Origin: CAZCGA01 sp964498075
GTDB lineage: Bacteria > Desulfobacterota > Binatia > HRBIN30
Direction of reading: 5' to 3'
DNA length: 7,756 bases
Assembly: GCA_964498075.1 (NCBI GenBank)
Contig: CAZCGA010000224.1
Span: forward strand, 1 to 7,756
Part shown: positions 1 through 4,798 of the stretch, one piece after another
How the letters are laid out: every line of letters begins with the position of its first letter
Position numbering within the stretch: position 1 is the first letter of the stretch
Position numbers and translations under genes: made by a program
Notes under the pieces: generated by a model
The model's input: the letters and a program-made list of their open reading frames with translations, nothing else
Database searches by the model: none
Told to the model about the DNA's origin: nothing

Positions 1-1360
1 CGATCCAATGGACATCGTCGAGCAACAGGATGGCGGCGTCACGCGAGCGGGTCTGGAGGAGGCGGCGCACGAAGGCGAAGAGCTGTCGTTGGCGGGCCTC
101 GGGATCGATGCGCGGGGCGGGGCGCTCGGGGTCCGGGACACCGAGGAAATCGAACACCAGCGGCAGCGCCTCCTGAAAAGTAGGGTCGAGGAGGATGAGC
201 GTGCCGGCGATCTTCTTGCGGGCAGCCTCGTCGCCGTCGGCATCGGTGATGCCGAAGTAGCTGCGCAGCAGTTCGAGCATGGGCAGAAACGGCAGCGTTT
301 TGCCGTGCGCCGGGCAGTGCGCGTCGTAGACCGGTACGCCGCGGGCGCGGCAGTGCTCGGTGAACTCGAAGCACAGGCGGCTCTTGCCGACTCCGGGCTC
401 GCCGACGATCCCCACCACCTGGCCGCGGCCGTCGACCGCCTGCTTGAGCGCCAGCTCGAGCGCGGCCATTTCATCCGCGCGCCCCACCAGCCGCGAGAAG
501 CCGCGCGCCCGCGACACGTCCAGGCGCGTGCGCAGGGTGCCGACATCTTCCAGGGCGAACACGCTGATCGCCTCCCGCACCCCTTTGAGGCGGGCCGGCC
601 CAAGGTCGCGCAGCGTGAAGTACCCGGACACGAGGGCCGCCGTGTGCGCCGACAGGAATACGGTGCCGGGTTCAGCGAGCTGCTCCATGCGCGCCGCAAG
701 CCCGACGGTATGGCCGAGCGCGGTGTAATCCATATGCAGATCGTCGCCGATGGTGCCCACGACCACCTCGCCGGAGTTGATCCCCATGCGCACCGAGAAG
801 TTCAGGCCGTGCGACAGCCGCAGCTCGTCAGCATACCGCCGCAGCTCGTCGCGCAAGTGCAACGCCGCGTAGCAGGCCCGCTGCGCATGATCTTCGTGGG
901 CGATCGGCGCCCCGAATAGCGCCATGATGCCGTCGCCGGTGTATTGGCTCACGGTGCCCTCGAAGCGATGCACGCCCTCGGCGAGCAACGCCGCGAAGCG
1001 CTCCATGACGTGATGAAAGACTTCCGGATCAACCTGCTCGGCCAGCTCCATCGACCCCTTCACGTCGGCGAACAACACGGTGACCTGCTTGCGCTCGCCT
1101 TCGAGCGCGGCGCGCGCGGTGAGGATCTTGTCGGCGAGGTGTTTGGGGGTGTAGGAGCGGGGATCTTGCGGATTTCGAATTTCGGATTTCGGATTTCGAA
1201 TTTGCCGCAAGGAAGCGCCGCAGGTGCCGCAGAACTTCTCGCCGGGCTGGCATCGGCTGCCGCAGCTTGGGCACACCGCTTCCAGCTGTGCGCCGCACTC
1301 GACGCAGAATGTCTTGTCCGATTGATTCTCGTGGCGACAAGCTGGGCACGTCTGCATCAT
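1..1360 (-). CDS. Gene A: zinc ribbon–class III cyclase–AAA/STAND ATPase protein, C-terminus cut by window edge
   Basis: Predicted cytoplasmic signalling protein; 453 codons are visible and the frame is still open at base 1. I translated this frame by hand. Residues 5-47 form two zinc ribbons (CPAC...CVEC and CPSC...CGTC, with an extra Cys37). Residues 51-68 are a low-complexity linker encoded by a short repeat. Residues about 70-272 are a class III nucleotidyl cyclase domain: metal aspartates D99 (LFADVKGS) and D143 (QYTGDGIMALFG), with Q139, T213 and G220 replacing the canonical Lys, Asp and Asn, and R224 kept. The ATPase follows, with Walker A GEPGVGKS at 320-327 and Walker B ILLLDDVHW at 444-452, just before the cut. 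The missing part should hold GGNPFF and a TPR tail, as in gene B. Against B there are only two length differences, in the linker and two residues before Walker B. Start chosen at 1360 because it makes an ATGA overlap with B's stop and has a ribosome-binding site 10 bases upstream; Met2 is a possible alternative. Cyclic nucleotide production is inferred from family and is uncertain because of the residue changes. Confidence 0.93.
   Translation of the reverse strand, partial: MMQTCPACRHENQSDKTFCVECGAQLEAVCPSCGSRCQPGEKFCGTCGASLRQIRNPKSEIRNPQDPRSYTPKHLADKILTARAALEGERKQVTVLFADVKGSMELAEQVDPEVFHHVMERFAALLAEGVHRFEGTVSQYTGDGIMALFGAPIAHEDHAQRACYAALHLRDELRRYADELRLSHGLNFSVRMGINSGEVVVGTIGDDLHMDYTALGHTVGLAARMEQLAEPGTVFLSAHTAALVSGYFTLRDLGPARLKGVREAISVFALEDVGTLRTRLDVSRARGFSRLVGRADEMAALELALKQAVDGRGQVVGIVGEPGVGKSRLCFEFTEHCRARGVPVYDAHCPAHGKTLPFLPMLELLRSYFGITDADGDEAARKKIAGTLILLDPTFQEALPLVFDFLGVPDPERPAPRIDPEARQRQLFAFVRRLLQTRSRDAAILLLDDVHWI
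1077..1116. repeat. 40-base block identical to 4478-4517 (cyclase start, genes A and B)
   Basis: Base-by-base comparison shows a 40-base exact match between 1077-1116 in gene A and 4478-4517 in gene B, ended by mismatches on both sides. It encodes the start of the cyclase domain (residues around ALEGERKQVTVLF). It is the clearest of several near-identical blocks in a direct repeat covering about 1-1360 and 3400-4785, with a more diverged third copy at about 6801-7756 in gene C. Such blocks can support recombination between the genes and can mislead short-read assembly. Confidence 0.85.
1170..1203. repeat. Short AT-rich tandem repeat translated in the linker of gene A
   Basis: On the plus strand the stretch consists of ggatttcgaatttc (1170-1183), a half unit ggatttc (1184-1190) and ggatttcgaattt (1191-1203). 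The TTCGAA palindrome occurs at 1174-1179 and 1195-1200. It is strikingly AT-rich in a GC-rich gene. On the minus strand it is read in frame as an Ile-Arg-Asn-Pro-Lys-Ser-Glu type peptide (about residues 53-65) between the second zinc ribbon and the cyclase domain. From memory, repeats giving peptides like IRNPKSEIRN are scattered widely in uncultured bacterial genomes; I could not check that here. Confidence 0.85.
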
Positions 1361-1377
1361 TCGCTCATCGCTCCTCT
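1357..1377 (-). promoter_or_regulatory. B–A junction: ribosome-binding site and ATGA stop/start overlap
   Basis: On the minus strand AGAGGAG (1377-1371) lies 10 bases before the ATG at 1360-1358, which overlaps B's TGA stop (1359-1357). A further ATG at 1368 is in B's own frame (penultimate codons Met-Ser-Glu-stop), and another at 1357-1355 is the second codon of A. The site is embedded in the end of B. The arrangement repeats the C–B junction, as expected if the genes arose by tandem duplication, and again suggests coupled translation. Confidence 0.82.
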
Positions 1378-4300
1378 GGCAGAAGGCTGACCGCTGAGCT
1401 CCCGCCCGATCTGCTCGGCGCGCAGCGGCGCGCCCATCGCGGTGAAGAGCCGCTGCGCTGCGCGCAGCTCGCGCTGGCGGGCGTCGTCGTTGCCCGCCAG
1501 CTTCGCGCGCTCGACGTGGATGAAGGGCAAGAGGCCCGCGGCGCTGGTCTCCTCGACGAGCGCCGCCGCCTGGTCCAGGGCCGCCAGGGCCGCCGCTCGG
1601 CCCGGCGCGTCCTCGGTCGCGAGGAGCACGCGCGCCTGCGTGAGACGAGCCGCTGCCTCGATCGATCGCATCTTCAAGCGGCACGCGGCCGCGACCGCCT
1701 CCTCGGCTCGGGCGCGGGCCTGGCTCCAGTCGCCACGCCCGAGATGCGCCTCGGCGAGCTGCGCCAGTAATCTTGGCTCGAAATGGAAGCCGCTCCGCCC
1801 TTCGCGCATCATCGCGACAGCGCCCTCGAGGGTCTCCACGGCCTCGTTCCAGGATTGCGCGAGCACGTCGGCCATCCCGAGCGCCCAGCGCGCGCCGACG
1901 CGGACCGGAATGCTGCCACTGCGCTCAGCGCTCTCGAACCCACGGCGGGCATGCCGCATCGCCTGCGTCACGTCTCCCTGTTGCCAGGCAACGAAAGCGA
2001 GCCCCGCATAGGCGTTGCCCACGGTCTCCTCCTCGCCGCGGTCCTGTGCCAGCGCAAGCGCCCTCTCAGCGTCGCTGGTGGCCTCTGCCAGCCGACCCAT
2101 CTCCGCCAAGATCCATCCCTTCAAGGACAGGTACAGGACATACCAGCTTCGCCCCCCGAGCAGGCTTCTTCCGAGATCCGGATCGCCGGCGGCAAGCGCC
2201 AGCGTCTCTTCGGCAAGCGCCAGGGCGTCTTGCAGCCGGCCGAGCATCGCGGTGACGATGAACGCATCGGCTTGGGCAAGCATGCGGAGCGCTTTGTCCC
2301 CCGTGCGCTTCGCGAGGCGGCGGACCTCGAGGGAATTCCGCAGCCCCTCCTCGAACTCACCGCCAACCAAGCAGGCGGACCCGTATGCGGCGAGGAGAAG
2401 GACATGCAGAGGAAGGTTCCCGCTACGGTCGGCCAGGCGCGTGCCCTCCTCGAACAGGTGCGTGCCCTCCTCCTTCGAGATGCCCAGGCGTGCGCCGAAC
2501 GCAAGCAGGCGCGTGCACGCTGTGAGGCGGAGGCCGATCGTCTCTGCCGACTCGGGCGCGCCCTCGAGGAGAGCCCGCACCTGCCCCCAGTGACGAACCG
2601 TTTCGCCGAGGTCCCGCCAGCCCGTCCACTCCGCGGCACGAACGTGCCAGCGTGCCGCCTCCTCCGCTTCGCCGGCCGCCTCCCAGTGATAGGCCAGCAG
2701 CGCCGCGTGCTCGTCGAGCTTGTCGCGGTGGCGCTCCTCGATGGCGCGCGCCACCGCCCGATGCGTGCGCGCCCGGTGCTCCGAGAGCTGCGAGCGATAA
2801 GCGACTTCCTGCGTGAGCGGGTGCTTGAACGCCAGCTCCACCTCCGGGTAGAGCGCCTCCTCGTAGAAGAACTCGGCGCCTTGCAGCGCCCGCAGCGAGG
2901 CCGAGAGATCGGCGTCGGGGAGATCGGTCAGCGCGCGCAGGATCGGCTCGGAGAACCGCCGGCCGATCACGGCGGCCGTCTGCAGCACCTGCTTCTCCCG
3001 CTCCGGGAGGCGGTCGATGCGGGCGGCGAGCACGGTTTGCACCGACGATGGAATCCCCAGCTCGTCCACGCGCCCGATGAGACGGTAGGCTCCCCGTGCG
3101 CCCGCGAGCCGCCCCGACTCGACGAGCGACTGCACGACCTCCTCGATGAAGAACGGGTTGCCACCCGTCCGTTCGCGAATCAGAGCGCCGAGCCCCTGGA
3201 CGGTCGGATCTCCGCCGAGGAGATCGTGCAGCAGCTCCTCGATGGCCGCCGCGTCGAGCGGGAGCAACGGTAGCTGCTGGTAGTAGGACTTCTGCATCCA
3301 GCCGGCGTGGTACTCCGGACGGAAGTTCACCAGCAGGAGCGTGCGTGTCCCCGGCACCGCCTCGACCAGGTTCTCGACGAACGCCTCGCTGGCGCCGTCG
3401 AACCAGTGCAGGTCCTCGAACAGGATCGCCGCGGGCTCCCGCTGGCTGCGGGCGTGCACCAACCGCTTCATCACGGTGAAGAACTGGCGCTGGCGTGCCT
3501 CGGGGTCCGCCAGCCGGACCGGGCGCTCGGGATCGGGCACGGCGAGAAAATCGAAGAGGAGCGGCAAGGCCGCGCGCAGGCCCTCGTCGAGGAGCACCAT
3601 CCGCCCGGCGATCTTCTCGCGCGCCTGCCGGTCGCTGTCTGCGGGCAGGATGCCGAAGTAGTCGCGCACGAAGGCGAGCACGGGCAGCAAGGCGATGGTC
3701 TTGCCGTGGGCCGCGCCGTGCGCCTCTTGCACCGCCACACCCTGGGCGCGGCAGCGCTGGACAAACTCGTAGCACAGGCGGCTCTTGCCGACGCCCGCCT
3801 CCCCCACCACGCCGACGACCTGGCCCTGCCCGGCGATCGCGTGGCCGAGTGCCGCCTCGATGGCCGCCATCTCGTCGGTGCGGCCGACGAAGCGCGAGAA
3901 GCCGCGGGCGCGGGAGACATCCAGGCGGGTGCGCACCGTGCCGACACCTTCGAGCTCGAACACCTCGACGAGGGCGGAGACGCCCTTCACCTGCAACGGT
4001 CCGAGCGCGGCGAGCTGAAAGTAGCCGCTCACCAGTCGCGCCGTCTCACCCGTCAGGCACACGCGGCCCGGTTCGGCGAGCTGCTCCATGCGCTGCGCCA
4101 GCCCCACGGTCTGGCCGAGCGCGGTGTAGTCCATGTGCAAGTCGTCGCCGATGGCGCCAACGACCACCTCGCCCGAGTTCATTCCCATGCGCACGAAGAA
4201 GCTCAGCCCGTGCGACACGCGCAGCTCGTTGGCGTAGCGGCGCAGCTCATCGCGCAGATGCAGCGCCGTGTAGCACGCCCGCTGCGCGTGATCCTCGTGG

Positions 4301-4785
4301 GCGATCGGCGCGCCAAACAACGCCATGATGCCGTCGCCGGTGAACTGCGTGACCGTGCCCTCGAAGCGATGCACGCCCTCGGCGAGCAGCGCCGCGAAGC
4401 GTTCCATGATGCGATGGAACAGTTCCGGATCGACCTGCTCGGCCAGCTCCATCGAGCCCTTCACGTCGGCGAACAGGACGGTGACCTGCTTGCGCTCGCC
4501 TTCGAGCGCGGCGCGCGAGGTGAGGATTTTGTCGGCGAGATACTTGGGTGTGTAAGAAAGGGGGTTAGGGGTTACGGGGTTGGAGGTTAGGGGCTCGGTC
4601 CTTCCCCTGGCCGCTAACCCCTTAACTCCTAACCCCGTGATCTGAGCGCCACATTCGCCGCAGAACTTCTCGCCGGGCTGGCATCGGGTGCCGCAGCTTG
4701 GGCACGTGGCTTCCAGCTGTCCGCCGCACGCAACGCAAAAGTGCTTGTCGGGGCGATTCTCGTATCCGCAGGCCAGGCAGGTCAT
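1357..4785 (-). CDS. Gene B: double zinc ribbon–class III cyclase–AAA/STAND ATPase–TPR protein, complete
   Basis: Only complete gene in the window, 1142 aa. Two zinc ribbons lie at residues 3-20 (CLAC, CVAC) and 28-45 (CPSC, CGEC). A Pro/Gly-rich linker at 49-76 is encoded by an inverted repeat. The class III cyclase spans about 78-280: metal aspartates D107 and D151, arginine R232 kept, but Q147, T221 and G228 sit where canonical enzymes have Lys, Asp and Asn. The ATPase (AAA_16/STAND-like) spans about 295-560: a FVGR-D-EM entry motif, Walker A GEAGVGKS 328-335, Walker B ILFEDLHW 454-461 (Glu-Asp where A and C have Asp-Asp), FRPEY 488-492 and GGNPFFIEE 541-549. A helical/winged-helix-like region follows to FKHPLTQ (653-659). 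Residues about 690-1142 are degenerate TPR-like helix pairs with no recognisable output domain. Start chosen at 4785, not at an in-frame ATG at 4806: 4785 overlaps C's stop as ATGA, has a GGGAG site 8 bases upstream and puts the first zinc ribbon at the same distance as in A. Probable role: ATP-gated, ligand- or partner-sensing nucleotide cyclase. Sensed signal unknown; activity inferred. Confidence 0.95.
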   Translation of the reverse strand: MTCLACGYENRPDKHFCVACGGQLEATCPSCGTRCQPGEKFCGECGAQITGLGVKGLAARGRTEPLTSNPVTPNPLSYTPKYLADKILTSRAALEGERKQVTVLFADVKGSMELAEQVDPELFHRIMERFAALLAEGVHRFEGTVTQFTGDGIMALFGAPIAHEDHAQRACYTALHLRDELRRYANELRVSHGLSFFVRMGMNSGEVVVGAIGDDLHMDYTALGQTVGLAQRMEQLAEPGRVCLTGETARLVSGYFQLAALGPLQVKGVSALVEVFELEGVGTVRTRLDVSRARGFSRFVGRTDEMAAIEAALGHAIAGQGQVVGVVGEAGVGKSRLCYEFVQRCRAQGVAVQEAHGAAHGKTIALLPVLAFVRDYFGILPADSDRQAREKIAGRMVLLDEGLRAALPLLFDFLAVPDPERPVRLADPEARQRQFFTVMKRLVHARSQREPAAILFEDLHWFDGASEAFVENLVEAVPGTRTLLLVNFRPEYHAGWMQKSYYQQLPLLPLDAAAIEELLHDLLGGDPTVQGLGALIRERTGGNPFFIEEVVQSLVESGRLAGARGAYRLIGRVDELGIPSSVQTVLAARIDRLPEREKQVLQTAAVIGRRFSEPILRALTDLPDADLSASLRALQGAEFFYEEALYPEVELAFKHPLTQEVAYRSQLSEHRARTHRAVARAIEERHRDKLDEHAALLAYHWEAAGEAEEAARWHVRAAEWTGWRDLGETVRHWGQVRALLEGAPESAETIGLRLTACTRLLAFGARLGISKEEGTHLFEEGTRLADRSGNLPLHVLLLAAYGSACLVGGEFEEGLRNSLEVRRLAKRTGDKALRMLAQADAFIVTAMLGRLQDALALAEETLALAAGDPDLGRSLLGGRSWYVLYLSLKGWILAEMGRLAEATSDAERALALAQDRGEEETVGNAYAGLAFVAWQQGDVTQAMRHARRGFESAERSGSIPVRVGARWALGMADVLAQSWNEAVETLEGAVAMMREGRSGFHFEPRLLAQLAEAHLGRGDWSQARARAEEAVAAACRLKMRSIEAAARLTQARVLLATEDAPGRAAALAALDQAAALVEETSAAGLLPFIHVERAKLAGNDDARQRELRAAQRLFTAMGAPLRAEQIGRELSGQPSARGAMSE
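4478..4517. repeat. 40-base block identical to 1077-1116 (partner copy in gene B)
   Basis: Partner of the exact 40-base match in gene A. The two copies lie in the same orientation about 3.4 kb apart, one gene length, as expected from tandem duplication. Confidence 0.85.
4561..4638. repeat. GGGGTTA-type repeat with inverted arms, translated in the linker of gene B
   Basis: On the plus strand a run of ggggtta-like units (4561-4593) is followed about 24 bases later by the complementary taacccc-type arm (4618-4638). The arms 4574-4593 and 4618-4638 pair as 8 + 4 + 3 + 4 base pairs with single-base bulges around a 24-base loop, so the message could form a hairpin roughly 150-210 bases into gene B. 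It is translated as a Gly-Val-Lys-Gly / Leu-Thr-Ser-Asn-Pro-type low-complexity linker (about residues 49-76). It occupies the same protein position as the unrelated repeat in gene A. Because it lies in mid-gene and has no U tract I do not call it a terminator. Confidence 0.8.
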
Positions 4786-4798
4786 ACGGACAGCTCCC
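4782..4798 (-). promoter_or_regulatory. C–B junction: ribosome-binding site and ATGA stop/start overlap
   Basis: On the minus strand GGGAG (4798-4794) lies 8 bases before the ATG at 4785-4783, whose last two bases enter C's TGA stop (4784-4782). The Shine-Dalgarno site lies inside C's last codons. This supports 4785 as B's start and implies termination-reinitiation coupling of B to C. Seen directly: the motif, spacing and overlap. Inferred: coupling. Confidence 0.82.

Noticed and set aside
1170..1203. CRISPR array or transposon end
   Set aside because: Units are 14 and 7 bases with no spacers; there is no transposase, terminal inverted repeat or target duplication that I can see.
1..1360. 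Gene A as a truncated pseudogene
   Set aside because: The reading frame is open to the window edge and its motifs are intact; the truncation is due to the window boundary. The same holds for gene C at 7756.
1357..2700. LuxR-type DNA-binding domain at the C-terminus (MalT/LAL-like regulator)
   Set aside because: ATPase-TPR proteins of that type end in a helix-turn-helix, but B and C end in TPR-like helices and a short tail with no such motif.
1783..3273. Long open frame on the plus strand (496 codons), and similar plus-strand frames at 8-919, 3307-4590 and 4698-5663
   Set aside because: They lie antisense to genes with clear domains. Long antisense frames are common in GC-rich genes with G/C third positions, and their products are low-complexity with no recognisable motif. 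The frames at 8-919 and 3307-4590 resemble each other only because the sense genes are paralogs.
2423..3775. Minus-strand alternative frames (2423-3775, 5980-7176, 5567-6472)
   Set aside because: They are out of frame with the continuous, motif-rich genes B and C, and their products are Arg/Ala/Pro-rich with no domains.
4561..4638. Rho-independent terminator or telomere-like repeat
   Set aside because: The hairpin is in mid-gene, the frame continues through it, no U tract follows, and the units are imperfect and few. A telomere reading has no support in this bacterial context.
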